From positions 21,614,998 to 21,678,997 of the forward strand of contig CM059186.1 of the NCBI GenBank assembly GCA_030323885.1: a stretch of DNA of 64,000 bases. The letters run 5' to 3'. Source of the stretch: Branchipolynoe longqiensis (taxonomy: Eukaryota; Annelida; Polychaeta; Phyllodocida; Polynoidae). The position numbers and the translations under genes are program-made. This document shows, piece by piece, positions 11,666-23,625 of this stretch. Every line of letters starts with the position of its first letter. Within the stretch, counting starts at the first letter, position 1. Below the pieces are notes generated by a model, which was not told the origin of the DNA, did no database searches, and worked only from the letters and a program-made list of their open reading frames with translations.

Positions 11666-12239
11666 TTGCTGGTAAGCCCGCCCTTCTTTCGTCCATGTGT
11701 AAATAGAACTGCTAGCTGTATAACATTAACAAACACAAGACACCCCCCCCCCCCCCTCCGCCCCCGCCTCCTACCCTTCCCCAGCCATCATAGCACTCGC
11801 TTCCCTAATTCCCGCTCGGCAGGTACTGACATTAGACAACGCGCCACCCACCGCAGCTCCCGTCCCAGAATGCACCATGATAACTCCCAGCACCACACCG
11901 GGCAGGATGGTGGGGTGGGGAGAGAGGCGGCGGCGAGGGAGAGGGGAGAGAGAGAGAGAAAAAACTCGCCAACAACGGGAGAAAAAAAAAATAAAAAGGA
12001 AAGGAGGGGGTGCCGGGTGGTCATTTCGTGAGCAGACGTGAGCGGCAAAGCAATTAACACCACGCAGTGGTGAACAAAAAAACCACCAGAAATTATATTA
12101 CTTGAAATTATACCCCTTTGTCATGAGACTACTATTTTTCTACTGCCCGTTTGCAAATAGATTGTGTGTTTAGACACGTTTCATACATATTTATATAAAG
12201 ATAAGGAAAATAACCGAATCATGAACAACAAACACACAA

Positions 12240-12722
12240 GACTATTCATATAATAATAAGAAGAAGAATGCTATAAGAATGATAATAAGAATGGTAATAA
12301 GAATGGTAATAAGAATGATAAGAAGAATGATAAGAAGAATGATGAGAAGAATGATAAGATAATGATAATAATGATAATAATGACAATAATGATAATAAGA
12401 ATGATAAGAAGAATGATAAGAAGAATGATAAGATAATGATAATAATGATAATAATGATAATAATGATAATAATGATAATAATGATAATAATGATAATAAT
12501 GATAATAATGATAAGAAGAATGATAAGAAGAATGATAAGAAGAATGATAAGAAGAATGATAAGAAGAATGATAAGAAGAATGATAAGAAGAATGATAAGA
12601 AGAATGATAAGAAGAATGATAAGAAGAATGATAAGAAGAATGATAAGAAGAATGATAAGAAGAATGATAAGAAGAATGATAAGAAGAATGATAAGAAGAA
12701 TGATAAGAAGAATGATAAGAAG
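12240..12722. repeat. GAATGATAAGAA 12-mer and AATGATAAT 9-mer array
   Basis: About 17 near-perfect tandem 12-mers follow a block of 9-mers. It is open in several frames but has no gene content. Confidence 0.9.
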
Positions 12723-13260
12723 GGAGTATGGGCAGGGAGTATGGGCAGGGAGTAGGGGCAGGGAGTATGGGCAGGGAGTATGGGCAGGGAGCAGGGGCGG
12801 GAGTAGGGGCGGGAGTAGGGGCAGGGGCAAGGGCATGGGCAGGGGAGGGGTAGGGGCCGGGGAGTGGGTAGGGGCAGGGAGTACCGGAAGGGGGTAGAGG
12901 CATGGAGTAGGGGCATGGAGTAGGGGCATGAAATAGGTGCAGGGAGTAGGGGCGGGAGTAGGGGCAGGGGCAAGGGCAGGGGCAGGGGCAGGGGCAGGGG
13001 AGGGAGTATGGGAAGTGGGTAGGGACAGGGTGTAGGGGAAGTGGGTAGGGACAGGAAGTGGGTAGGGACAGGAAGTACGGGAAGGGAGTAGGGGCAGGGA
13101 GTAGGGGCAGGGAGTAGGGGCGGGAGTAAGGGCAGGGGCAGGGGCAGTGGAGGGGTAGGGACAGGGGCAGGGGAGGGGATAGGGGCAGGGAATAAGGACA
13201 GGGAGTAGGGGCAGGGAGAAGGGACAGGGCAGTGGCAGGAGCAGAGGCAGGCGCAGGGGA
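12723..13260. repeat. GGGCAGGGAGTA minisatellite
   Basis: Degenerate 12-13-bp G-rich units continue directly from the preceding array with an abrupt change of motif. The plus strand is purine-rich, and G-runs could form four-stranded structures. Confidence 0.85.
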
Positions 13261-13619
13261 AGGGAACTAGCAATGCTACTAATGCATCTACTAAATCTAA
13301 TGTATCTGAATTGGACCAAATCTATGTAAGTCTTCAAACAAAACAAAATTAAATTAAAACAAATGTAGAAGCTTTCATCGGACTATGCAGCTTTAAAAAG
13401 GGTTACATGTTCAGGGGGGAAAGATTCTGATCGAACATAGATCAAAGACATCACACTTAGCAGTGCGGGTGCGGGGCCGTGCATGGGTGTGAACACTGAA
13501 GGTGCGGTGGCGTGGTATGTGCGTGAGGGTGTGAGGGGTGTGCGCGTGTGTGGGGTGTGTGGGGATGTGTGGGGTGTGATGGAGCAGTAATTATTACACG
13601 TTAGTGAGGCCAAAACAGT

Positions 13620-13765
13620 CGCTACTCCTTTATTGCACAACTGGTGCAGTGGATTGTCACGACCGCCCCGCCCTGCTCAAAAAGCCTGCACATGACAGCA
13701 AGGCGAGCCCGGGCGCTGAGTGACGGGCTCTTTGATGTCGGGTTATTACCAGCCTGTGCCGAGAC
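13620..13765. promoter_or_regulatory. single-copy GC-rich island
   Basis: A non-repetitive segment between minisatellites. No coding signal is recognised. It is listed because it may be a conserved non-coding element; the evidence is only sequence complexity and context. Confidence 0.2.
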
Positions 13766-13924
13766 TACGCCGGTGCGTGTGTGTCTGTGTGGGGGAGGGG
13801 GGAGGCGGGGGTGTATATGAGGGGTGCGAGGGGATGTGGTAGGTGTGCGAGGTGTTGTAGGCGTGTGTGGTGCACGCGTGTGGGATGAGGTGTTGGGGTG
13901 TGTGTGTGTGTGTGCAGAGGGTTG

Positions 13925-14370
13925 ACGGTGCATGTGGTACTAGTAGGTGTGGTTGGTAGGGTTGTGTGTGTAGTGGGTAGGGTTGTGTGTGGTGGGTAGG
14001 GTTGTGTGTGCTGGGTAGGGTTGTGTGTGTGGTAGGTAGGGGTGTGTGTATAGTAGGTTGGCTTGTCCGAGTGCTGTGAGGGGGGTAGGTATGGTTATGT
14101 GGGTGGTAGGTAGGCTTGTGTGTGCGGTAGGTAGGGATAATGGTGGTAGGTAGGATTCTGTGTGATATGTAGGTAGGGCTGTGGGGTAGGCTGGCTTGTC
14201 CGAGTGCTGCAGGTAGGGTGGTGTGTGGTATGTAGGGTCATGTGTGTGTGGTAGGTACAATTGCCCTGTGTGGTAGGTAGGATGTGTGTGGCGTAGGTAG
14301 GGTGGGCGTGGAGGGTAAGTAGGGGTTGTGAGGAGTAGGTAGGGTTATTGGGGCGGGTAGGGTGAAGTAA
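13925..14370. repeat. GGTAGGTAGGGTTGTGTGTG minisatellite
   Basis: Degenerate units of about 20 bp, G/T-rich on the plus strand. Confidence 0.8.
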
Positions 14371-14379
14371 CTTTATGAT

Positions 14380-14636
14380 AAATGGCCAACTTTCGAGTTA
14401 CTTGAAGTGAAACCCTGCCAAATTAATTTGGGCAAACACGCCAAAACTCTAACAGCAACATCATAGGCTTATGCAGTAACAGATTATATTAAATTTACTC
14501 AATATGCCCTTCTCTGTGGCAAAACATGCTCAATAAGTGCATCAGTGCCTAAGCTAGATGCATGCAATAAAATCTGTGTGAGTGTTTTGGTTTGGAAAAT
14601 TTGATGTTTCATCGGACTATGCAACTTTAAGTTAAC
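14380..14636 (+). mobile_element. TTAA-MITE, partial
   Basis: It contains the family blocks AATTAATTTGGGCAAACACG and GAAAATTTGATGTTTCATCG, ending at GACTATGCAACTTTAA. The left third is missing. Confidence 0.6.
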
Positions 14637-14819
14637 TTGATAGTTCCAGTTGCAGTGTATGCTGCATTGTTTATGTGTTGTGGACCGAACTGGTGTTAGT
14701 TAATGGGTCTATGCGTGCGTGCGTGTGCAGGTAGATACGACTGTGTGTATGTGGAGGGGGGTGAGTGCTAGGCGAGGCGGCAGGGGATGGTGGTGGTGGG
14801 GTGGTGGTGCGCGGTGCTG

Positions 14820-15005
14820 GTTAGCAGCGATAATGATCATTTGCTTACTTAATCCATTGTTGTCGCTCCTTACCAGCGAGGCCCCGCCCATGCCGGCACC
14901 GGCCTGCCACCGAGCTGAAGAAGCGAGCAGTGAGAATTGGCCGTTAATGAACGTGTGGGCGAGCTGCTCGTGTCGGCAGGCGTTGACTCACGCCGGCTCG
15001 TGTCC
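14820..15005. promoter_or_regulatory. candidate conserved non-coding element
   Basis: Single-copy sequence with AATGATCATTTG, a SOX-like CCATTGTTGTC and TTAATGAACG, bordered by G-rich and C-rich repeats. Possible enhancer of a developmental gene; inference only. Confidence 0.25.
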
Positions 15006-15284
15006 CGCTACTCCCCCCCCCCCCCCTTGTGCCCTCCCCGCCGCGCTCGCCGCACCTCCCGCCCCGCCTCACACCGATCCCTGCGCCCCCTCGTGCCCGC
15101 CCACCTCCACGCGCCCCGCTCCCCCTCTCCCAGACCCTTCCCCTTCCCCTGCACCCCGCACCCCGCGCCCCGCGCCCCGCGCCCCGCGCCCCGCGCCCCG
15201 CGCCCCGCGCTCTCCCCGCTCCCCACGCCCCCGCCCCCTGTGCCCGCCCAGCGGCCCGTGCCCCGTGCTCCGCGCCCCGCCGCC

Positions 15285-15726
15285 CGCTCCGCCCGCTCCG
15301 CCCGCTCCGCCCGCTCCGCCCGCTCCGCCCGCTCCGCCCCGCTCCGCCCGCTCCGCCCGCTCCCGCCCGCTCCGCCCGCTCTCCGCCCGCTCCGCCCGCT
15401 CCGCCCGCTCCGCCCGCTCCGCCCGCTCCGCCCGCTCCGCCCGCTCCGCCCGCTCCGCCCGCTCCGCCCGCTCCGCCCGCTCCGCCCGCTCCGCCCGCTC
15501 CGCCCGCTCCGCCCGCTCCGCCCGCTCCGCCCGCTCCGCCCGCTCCGCCCGCTCCGCCCGCTCCGCCCGCTCCGCCCGCTCCGCCCGCTCCGCCCGCTCC
15601 GCCCGCTCCGCCCGCTCCGCCCGCTCCGCCCGCTCCGCCCGCTCCGCCCGCTCCGCCCGCTCCGCCCGCTCCGCCCGCTCCGCCCGCTCCGCCCGCTCCG
15701 CCCGCTCCGCCCGCTCCGCCCGCTCC
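15285..15726. repeat. GCCCGCTCC 9-mer tandem array (~49 units)
   Basis: Near-perfect 9-bp units; each junction contains CCGCCC, the core of a GC box. The 9-bp period keeps frames open, so hundreds of codons of Ala-Pro, Arg-Ser-Ala or Gly-Ala appear in several frames. None is credible as a gene. CpG density is extreme. Confidence 0.9.
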
Positions 15727-15789
15727 GTGCGCGGCCCGCTGCGGTCTCACCGAATTCCGCGCCCGTGCACAGCCCCGCCGCTTGCGTGG

Positions 15790-15950
15790 CAAGGCGGCCG
15801 GCCCCCTGTCCCGCCGATTAACCGCCTGTTTCAACACACCCTTAACGACCCGGGATTTCGCCAATTGTCCCGATGCTGATTCGTGGAGGCGGCGCGTCCC
15901 GCCGGGACCCTATTCAATGGTGGCGGTGAATTATGAGACTCGTGGTGAGT
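15790..15950. promoter_or_regulatory. single-copy GC-rich island
   Basis: A non-repetitive patch after the 9-mer array with CCGATTAACCGCC and CCAATTGTCCCG. Candidate conserved element; no direct evidence. Confidence 0.2.
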
Positions 15951-16079
15951 TTTTTTGGGGTGTTTTTTTTGTTTGGGGGGGGGGGGGTCTTATTTCCCCT
16001 CTCCTTCTCTTCCACTTCCCATCTCCACCCAACCCTCCACCTCCACCCCCACCACCCACTATCCATACTCACCACAATC

Positions 16080-16580
16080 TACACTTACCCCTCAGTCACT
16101 CACTCAATTTATTTACCCACTACCACCCACTCACTCACTCACTCACCCACCCACTCACTCACTCACCCACTCTTACCCACTCTTACCCACTGTCACCCAC
16201 TCACTCACCCACTGTCCCGCACTCACTCACCCACTCTTACCCACTGTCACCCACTCACTCGCCCACTGTCACCCACTCACCCACCCACTCTTACCCACAC
16301 ACCCACTCTTACCCACTCACCCACTCACTCACTCACCCGCTCTTACCCACTCACTCACATACCAACTCTCACCCACTCACACATACCCACTCACACATAC
16401 CCACTCTCACCCACTCTCACCCACTCTCACCCACTCTCACCCACTCTCACCCACTCTCACCCACTCTCACCCACTCTCACCCACTCTCACCCACTCTCAT
16501 CCACTCTCACCCACTCACTCACATACCCACTCTCACCCACTCTCACCCACTCTCACCCTCTCACCCACTCACTCGCTATG
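16080..16580. repeat. CACTCTCACC minisatellite
   Basis: Tandem CACTCTCACC and CACTCACT units. It is open in all plus-strand frames. Confidence 0.9.
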
Positions 16581-16867
16581 AGTATGAGTGGGACATTACC
16601 CGATCAATGCCTTCCCGTTGCTCTTTATTCTCCAATTTTGCGGGTGGCTCATGGAGAGGGTGTTGAGTGCGTGTTGGTGCGCGCGCCTTTCCCTAGCTGC
16701 GTTCGTGCGAGTACGCATGCGTCGTGTGTGTTTGAATGTGTGGGCTGCACTGTGTGGGTGGACGGCTTAGTAGGAGGGTGAGGGGAGGTGGAGAGTATGA
16801 CATCCCCCAAACCCCACACCCACCGCCACACCCCCACCCACCACCACACCGCCACACACCCCACCCG

Positions 16868-16950
16868 CAGCAGATGCGGTGGTAGAATCGGTACGGTAGA
16901 GCGCAGGGTTCCGGTGCGGAAGGTCGGGAGTTCCATTCCTGGTCGATTCT
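16868..16950 (+). mobile_element. tRNA-like SINE head
   Basis: GGTAGAGCGCAGGGTTCC followed by AGTTCCATTCCTGG resembles A and B boxes and matches the head at 49830. It joins directly to TTAA-MITE sequence. It is not a tRNA gene: no acceptor stem can be paired. Confidence 0.45.
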
Positions 16951-16952
16951 TA

Positions 16953-17106
16953 CACCATAGATTAATTTGGTATGTTTTCACTTTAGATATCTCCAAAGGT
17001 AAACTTTCAAAATTAACTTCAACTTAAAGTAAAGATTATAGCAATCTAACATATTTATCTCAGAAAAAAAAGACAGACTGAAAACCATCGGACTATGCAG
17101 CTTTAA
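16953..17106 (-). mobile_element. TTAA-MITE, right half
   Basis: Family order is preserved from GTATGTTTTCACTTTAGATA to CATCGGACTATGCAGC, ending TTTAA at 17106. Confidence 0.65.
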
Positions 17107-17339
17107 TTAATCCCACAGACACGCTGAGACCGGCGAGAGGTAGGCACACGCACTCACCCAGGCGTGCCAGGAACCGACCACACAGACGCCGGCTGCACAG
17201 CACCTCTCCCCGCCCCTCTCCTCCCCGGAACCCGTCTGCAGCCCGCTCCGCTCGGTCATGTTCTTCGGCACGTGAAAAGCAGACCCCCCACCACCACCCT
17301 CCCCCAAACACACACACACATACACACACACACACATAT

Positions 17340-17815
17340 ATATGTGAGACGGGCCGCGAGACGGGGCCCGAGACGGGGCCGCGAGACGGTGGGTCGGGCC
17401 GAGAGACGGGGCCGAGAGACGGGGCCGAGAGACGGGCCGCGAGATGGGGCTGTGTGACGGGCCGAGAGATGGCTCGTGAGATGGGACCGAGAGACGGGCC
17501 GTGAGACGGGCCGTGAGACGGGGGCAGCGGGACGGGGCCTGGAGACGGCCGGGAGAGGGGCCGCGAGAGGGGCCGAGAGACTGGGCCGGGAGACGGGCCG
17601 TGAGACAGGGCCGTGAGACGGGGCCGCGGGACGGGGCCGCGGGACGGGGCCGTGAGACAGGGCCGTGAGACGGGGCCGCGAGACGGGGCTGTGAGACGGG
17701 CCGTGAGACGGGGCCGCGTGACGGGGCCGTGAGACAGGGCCGTGAGACAGGGCCGTGAGACGGGCCGTGAGACGGGGGCCGCGTGGCGGGCCGTGAGACG
17801 GGGCCGCGTGACGGG
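17340..17815. repeat. GAGACGGGGCC minisatellite
   Basis: Degenerate 10-13-bp units, with GAGACGGGCCGT the commonest. Frames reading Ser-Arg-Pro repeats are artefacts. Confidence 0.85.
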
Positions 17816-17960
17816 CTGCTTCAAATGGCACTGGGTCGGCCCGCACTTCAGATTAGTTTAATCTCCATAAGGAGGGCGGTTCAGCCATCTCAAAAGCCAC
17901 TCGGCCGCCTCTGAAAGTGTCTCGAGTGCATACACACATGGGAAGCACCTATACACATTG

Positions 17961-18000
<40 letters not shown>

Positions 18001-18410
18001 TTAGGTGGTAAATACTGACATAGACTATTTGCTGTCTGGGCGGGATCCAAGGGTTTAGCTGTTTGTACTGACACTGTTGAATTGTCTTGGTGATTATTAT
18101 GTGGAATATAATATGAAAGAAAGAAAATATATATATTATTTATTGGCAGGCACTGTCAGTCCGCTCAGTGCTCGGGTATGAACGTCCTGGACTACAAATA
18201 CCAGGTTTGAGCCTAAGATGGCAAACCCCAGTTCGACCAGCTCACGTGGGAGCACGACATCCACTATCATCTGCCATTGGCTTACAGATATTTGCCCAAT
18301 CTGAATTAAAAAATGGTAGCCTATTATTGTACTCCCAGCGTTCTCAAGTCAGCATTCTCAACCAATCATCTTGTGTTATCTTTCTGTATGCCCAGATTCA
18401 AATAATATTC

Positions 18411-18998
18411 TATTAAAGCTGCATAGTCCGTGAAGCATCAAATTTTCAAAACCAAAACAATTATCTAGATTTGATTCTACATATCTAGTTTAAATACTGA
18501 TGCACTTATTAAACATGTGTTGCCTCATAGAAGGGCATGCTGAGTCGATTTAATAGGACTTGTTATTGCATAGGCTAATGCCAAGTAATGGTGTCAGAGT
18601 TTTGGCGTGCTTGCCAAATTTAATTTTGCCTATCATAGATAAGACTTGTTTTCACCTTGAGACAGTTTGTCGATAGAAAGCCTGAGCCTACGCTTTTACC
18701 AACCCAAGGGATTTTTAACCTCCCACACCACATAGATATGGTATCAGAGCAACTGGCCTTTGATGACGATGTAAGTTATATACAGTGGTGGAAATCCAAT
18801 TTGGCAGAGGTGGGGGCACAGGGAATTGAACCACCGACCTTCAGATTAGGAGTCTGACCTAGAAAAAAGTCAGACACTCTAACCAGTCCGCCACAGAAAA
18901 CACCACAACCTAAAGGAAACTAGATTATAGTGATCAGTCTAATGTATTTATCTAATAAAATTGCAGAAATTCAATACCATTGGACTAAGCAACTTAAA
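18411..18998. mobile_element. TTAA-MITE interrupted by a SINE-B
   Basis: The left part (AAAGCTGCATAGTCCG from 18413) runs to about 18625. The SINE-B follows, and the family end (CAATACCATTGGACTAAGC) resumes at about 18909. Part of the MITE is missing around the insertion. Confidence 0.6.
18628..18908 (-). mobile_element. SINE-B inserted in a TTAA-MITE
   Basis: This is the same body as the copies at 7262 and 48317: head at 18908 (GTGGTGTTTTCTGTGGCGGA), B-box-like GGTTCAATTCCC near 18820. The poly(A) side is truncated at 18628. Confidence 0.7.
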
Positions 18999-19514
18999 GG
19001 TAACAGTCAGAACCGATATTTTAGCGGGCGGAAGAATTGGCAGGTAGAGTGGAGGAAACATATTTTGTCAGGAATATTTGCTCTTAGTCTTAACTCATAC
19101 GCTACTCATTGTTATTTCTTGTCAAAGAAATTAACTCAACTATAGTGTTTGCTACATAAGAGCAATCGTTTTACACTACAGAATCTTTTTTTCTTGAACA
19201 AGAAAGTTATTTATGTTTCCCTAAGTTGATTTTGAGGCATCTTTGAATAAATACTATAATCTGAGTATTATTACCAAATTACCATATTATTACCAAAATA
19301 ATCCTGACAAAGACATGCAATAAATGTGACATAATAAGACAGAAGGTTAATTAATGCCCAAACAGATGAATTGGCATTGAACCCCCACCCCCACCCGCAT
19401 CGATCAAACGATGGTTTAACTTTGTGGTTTGTTATTGCCAGTTAGTTAAAATAAGACTTCAACTTTTCATTAGCAAAATTGTATATGTTTAAAAGCATCC
19501 TAATTTTCTGGCTA

Positions 19515-19782
19515 TTAAAGTTGCAGGGTCCTATGCTTCTGAGTTTCTGTCACATTTCTGAGATACATATATTAAATTGGTTGCTATAGTCTACCTTACT
19601 TTAGCTTGAAGTACTTTTTTTTAAATGTTAAAAGGGTAACTTTTGATATATTTGAAGCTCAAACAATTACAATTAATTTGGGCAAGCATGCCAAAACTTT
19701 GACACCATAGACTTCAGCAGCAACAGGTTATATTAAATTGACTCAGCATTCCCCTCTGTGTGGAAACAAATGCTTAAAGTTG
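19515..19782 (+). mobile_element. TTAA-MITE, right end missing
   Basis: It starts TTAAAGTTGCAGGGTCC and follows the family order to AAATGCTTAA, where the next copy begins at the TTAA. Confidence 0.6.
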
Positions 19783-20540
19783 CATAGTCTGATGGTTTTT
19801 AATTTCTGTATTTTTTCTGAGATATATATATTAGATCGATCACTAATATCTACTTTCCATTAGTTCAAAGTTACTTTTATTTTAAATGGTAAACTTTTGA
19901 GATATTTTGAGTGCAAACATGGAAAATTAGTTTTGGCAAGCTTGCCAAAACTCTGACACCATAGACTTCTGCAGTAACAGGTTCTGTTACATTGACTCAG
20001 TATTGCCTTCTACGCAGGAACAGATGCTTAATAAGTGCATCAGTATCTAAGTTTTTTTTGTTGTAAATATAGTTTATTCATTGAATAAAGTCTTTTGTCA
20101 GCGCCGTGGCACTGGTCTTCCAGCCATGTGACAATACAGTTATTTACAATATATGTGTATGTAGTCTGATATTGTCACCAGCAGCTGGCCCAAATCAGCT
20201 GAAATAACAATATCAAACATTCAAAGACTTACATATGGTATAGTTTGACAATTCACATACAAAAATAGCAGTTATATGTTGTATTCCTACACACTTGATA
20301 CATACATGTGTATTGATTAGACCTTTACATTACGGAGTGGTTAGGTGCATAGTTTCCCTTCATAGGTTTGTATGCCTACTATGTTGTGAACTGCAAAACT
20401 ATCATGTTGGAGTTAACATTTTGAGATGGAGTGAGTGTTAGTAGAATGGTTTGTTTATTCTGTTAGATATGTCAAATCAAATCTAGATAATTGGTTTGGT
20501 TTTGAAAATTTGATATTTCATTGGACTATGCAGCTTTAAT
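19779..20540 (+). mobile_element. TTAA-MITE interrupted by a poly(A) retroposon
   Basis: AGTTGCATAGTCTGATGG starts at about 19785. The order is interrupted between the words TCTAAGTT (about 20052) and AGATATG (about 20465), which are contiguous in other copies. The end, GGACTATGCAGCTTTAA, closes near 20540. Confidence 0.65.
20050..20458 (-). mobile_element. poly(A) retroposon inserted in a TTAA-MITE
   Basis: On the minus strand it ends GACAAAAGACTTTATTC..AATAAA followed by an A-run, and contains GGCTGGAAGACCAGTGCC. It shares these blocks with 2944-3000. The upstream part is non-coding, so it may be a SINE or a truncated LINE. Confidence 0.55.
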
Positions 20541-20764
20541 ATGCACATCAGTATCTAAGTTGGATATGTAGAATCAAATCAAATCTAGAGAAGTGCTTTG
20601 GTTTTGAAACTGTTATGCCCCATCTGACTATGCAGCTTTAAGGTCCTTCATTTCACTGGAACACCGAGCCATCTCGGAACTGCCTTATTGACTCAATACT
20701 CCCGCATCCCAAATGTCTGTGATTCCCCATTTTCACATCGTTCATTAACTGCTTAATATCACAC

Positions 20765-21095
20765 TTGCATAGTCCGGTAACTCAGAATATTTGTCATTTT
20801 CTGAGATAAATATATTAGATTGATCATTGTAGTGTACCTTACTTTTTAGCTGGAAATAACTTTGCTTTAAAATGATTAAATTGTGAGATCTGTGAAGTGT
20901 AAACATGCTAAATTAATTTTGGCTGGTTTGTCAAGACTGTAACCCCATAGGCTTCAGCAGTAACATGTTCTATTAAGTTGACTTAATATTCTATGTAGCA
21001 ACAAGTAACTAAGTTCATTATTTAGGTTTAAATTCAGATGCATATTTTGCTTTTGAAATGTTATGCATTTATCGGACTGTGCAACTCTAATTAAA
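20765..21095 (+). mobile_element. TTAA-MITE, degenerate
   Basis: It begins with TTGCATAGTCCGGTAAC and ends ATCGGACTGTGCAACTCTAA, with the family order inside. Confidence 0.6.
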
Positions 21096-21730
21096 GCTTC
21101 ATAGTCCGATGAAAGCATCACATTTGTAAAACCAAATTCTGATCTTGATTTGATGCTAAATATCCAACTTTGATGCTGGTTCACTCATTAAACAATTGTT
21201 GCTGCATATAAAGGGATGTTGAGGCAATGTAAATAGAACCTGGTAGACCTGCTGCTGAAGCCGAATTTCGACATGCTTGCTAAAATTAACTTGGCGTGTT
21301 TTCACTTAAAGCTGCATAGTCCGATGAAAACATCAAATTTTCAAAACCAAAAGAATTATCTAGATTTGATTTTACATATCTAACTTAGATACTGCTGCAC
21401 TTATTAAACATGTGTTGCCACATAGAAGGGAATGCTGAGTCAATTTAATAGAACCTGTCACCTCAGAAGCCTATGGTGGTAGAGTTTTGGCAAGCTTGCC
21501 AACATTAATTTAGTATGTTTGCACTTCAAATATCTCAAAAGTTAACCAGTTGAAGTAAAAGTTACTTCAAACTAAAGTAAGGTAGATTATAATGACCAAC
21601 CTAACATATTTATCTCAGAAAATGGCGGAAACTCAAAACGATCGGACTATGCAACTTTAACAAATCTCCAAAGTTTACCATTTAAAATCAAGTTTACTTC
21701 AAACTAAAGTAATATGAGGTATAAAGTAAT
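21096..21730 (-). mobile_element. TTAA-MITE split by a second TTAA-MITE
   Basis: The left part runs from 21096 (AAAGCTTCATAGTCCGATG) to the TTAA at 21306. The right part resumes after the TTAA at 21657 with AAATCTCCAAAG, the sequence expected next in the family. Confidence 0.65.
21310..21656 (-). mobile_element. TTAA-MITE, complete, 347 bp
   Basis: TTAA lies on both sides (21306-21309 and 21657-21660). The ends are AGCTGCATAGTCCGATG and its inverted partner CGGACTATGCAACT. It is non-coding. The length equals that of the copies at 33705 and 63610. A TTAA duplication is typical of piggyBac and Kolobok transposons; which one mobilises it is unknown. Confidence 0.8.
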
Positions 21731-22176
21731 TATGCAAATATTATTATGTATATAATTCTCCTGTCTTCTATTGTTATTATTACAACTGCTCCTGTAACCT
21801 TTCCTTATGATATGCTCCTTTCGACTATGGGTTCCTGGAGGTTGGGGTGCGGCCTGGAGACCGTGAGGCCTGCTTCCAAGCAGCTCCCCTATTTCCCCTC
21901 CTTCCCTCCAGGCGGCGCCTCACCCCCCTACTAACAACCTATTTCGCCAACGATTTAGTTCAATAAAATTAACGGTATGTCTAAAGGGCCAGCCAGAGAT
22001 ATATATAGGCTCGATCCATACGAATCTGACTTGCCTCCTTTCTGTTATGTTCTGTTTGCTAATTATTATCGAAGGAACTAATAATTTAGACAATAACGAC
22101 CGATTTTACATATTTATCCCAGTAAATGGGATAAACTCAAAACCATCGGACTGTGCAATTTAAAGCATATAACCAA

Positions 22177-22586
22177 CTAGATAAAAGATTCACCCGGTAC
22201 TTGTAGTACACGGGTGAATGACAACGTAGTGTAAATACGGGCGAAAATAGCTTTAGTATGGAACATGAAGTAGAAACTGTGGTTCCATGATCAAATGGCT
22301 ACATATATTGGCACAGATTTGGTGAAATGGGAGAGAATGCAAAAATCCAAGATTGCGGCCATAGAATGCCGTCGATTTCAATTTTAAATCGTATTAAACT
22401 AGCTATTTTATTATATTTTTCAACTCAAAGGTGGCGGGTAAATATGAAGACATCTACAAAGAATAAATGTTGCTTCTTAGATTGTGAAATTAGGCTCTCA
22501 TTTCATTAACCCGCTTTTTCGACTGTATTTATATAGGGTTGGTATTCACCCATGTACTGCGAGTAGCGCGTGAATCCTTTATCTAA
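22177..22586. mobile_element. CTAGATAAAAG MITE with 7-bp target duplication, copy 1
   Basis: The left end CTAGATAAAAGATTCAC is inverted at the right as GTGAATCCTTTATCTAA. TAACCAA flanks both sides (22170-22176 and 22587-22593). The interior matches, in reverse, the copy at 52771-53190. Non-coding. Confidence 0.75.
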
Positions 22587-22889
22587 TAACCAACCAGACA
22601 CAATATTATATATCCCCCCCCACCCCCAAAAAAGAGAAGAGAAAAGACCTCCTGACATACAGACATGCCAACACGCTGACACCCACATACACTCACGTAC
22701 ACACACGTACACACAGACACGCGCACACAGACCCACATAAACTCGCGTGCCTGACACGTCCAAGCTATGTGCAAACTGTCTCATTAGCACAGGCAATAGT
22801 GTTTGGTGTGTGTATGTGGGGGCGTGTGTATGTGTGTGTGGGGGGGGGGGCAGAGACTAGGGGTGGTGAAGAGAGGTGTGACAGTTTCT

Positions 22890-23005
22890 CACCCGTCACA
22901 CTGTGTCTAGTTTAATTAATCATGTAAAAGGTTAATTGCCTACAAGCAAAATGCGACCTCAATAACCTGATCAGTCTCACTGCATGTGCTCAATTCACAC
23001 TAAAA
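22890..23005. promoter_or_regulatory. candidate conserved non-coding element
   Basis: Single-copy sequence with TTTAATTAATCATG and GGTTAATTGCC beside repeats. Homeodomain-type cores; role inferred only. Confidence 0.25.
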
Positions 23006-23125
23006 CATCTGGTAGATATATATGTAATGTATAACGCACCATGCGAGTATAAATCTTCGGAGGGGAATACATGTTTCTGACTTCCTCCTGACTGACGCAT
23101 TAGTGGAGTGCCCCCTGGGGTTGTG

Positions 23126-23150
23126 TATATATATATATATATATATATAT
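23126..23150. repeat. (TA)n microsatellite
   Basis: TA dinucleotides; similar short runs recur to 23215. Confidence 0.85.
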
Positions 23151-23269
23151 TGTTAATGTTGTAACGTCCGATAGTTTTAAGTTTCTGCCTTTAAAAGAAT
23201 ATATATATATATACATAGTCAGATAGTTTTTAAATCTCTGCCTATATATATTATATAACTATACCAGGT

Positions 23270-23625
23270 TTATCGCTATAATATATCCTATTTTAATTTA
23301 AAGTGATGTTTATTTTAAGGGCTTACATTTGGGGATATTTAATGTGATGACATGTAAAATTTATGTTGGCACTAACCGGTTCTCTTAGTCTTAGTCTTAA
23401 GCCGTCCTCAAATGACCTTAGATGTTGTCAGGACGTAAAACTCCAATAACAACCTTAGTCTTAAATTGACTTGGCATTCTCTTATGCAGCAACCGCACTC
23501 CCTCTCAATCTCTCATACAATAGGTGCACCATTATCTGACTTGGATATGTAGGATCAAGAGTAGAAAACTAACTTGATTTTAACAGGTTTGTGCTTTCAT
23601 TGGACTATGCAGCTTTGAGCTAATT
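23270..23625 (+). mobile_element. TTAA-MITE, degenerate, with a SINE-A tail inside
   Basis: Family blocks flank a SINE-A 3' fragment at 23400-23452 (AAATGACCTTAGATGTTGTC). The end reads TTCATTGGACTATGCAGC. Confidence 0.45.

Noticed and set aside
12242..13346. Two overlapping minus-strand frames of over 340 codons
   Set aside because: They are products of 12-mer and 9-mer arrays; the Phe-Leu-Ser and Ile-Leu runs follow the repeat period.
14719..16666. Frames of 294-545 codons rich in Ala-Pro, Arg-Ser or Gly-Ala
   Set aside because: They are generated by the GCCCGCTCC array, whose period of 9 keeps every frame open.
18168..18416. 82-codon frame next to a TTAA-MITE
   Set aside because: It has no recognisable motif, runs into MITE sequence and has no splice or start context.
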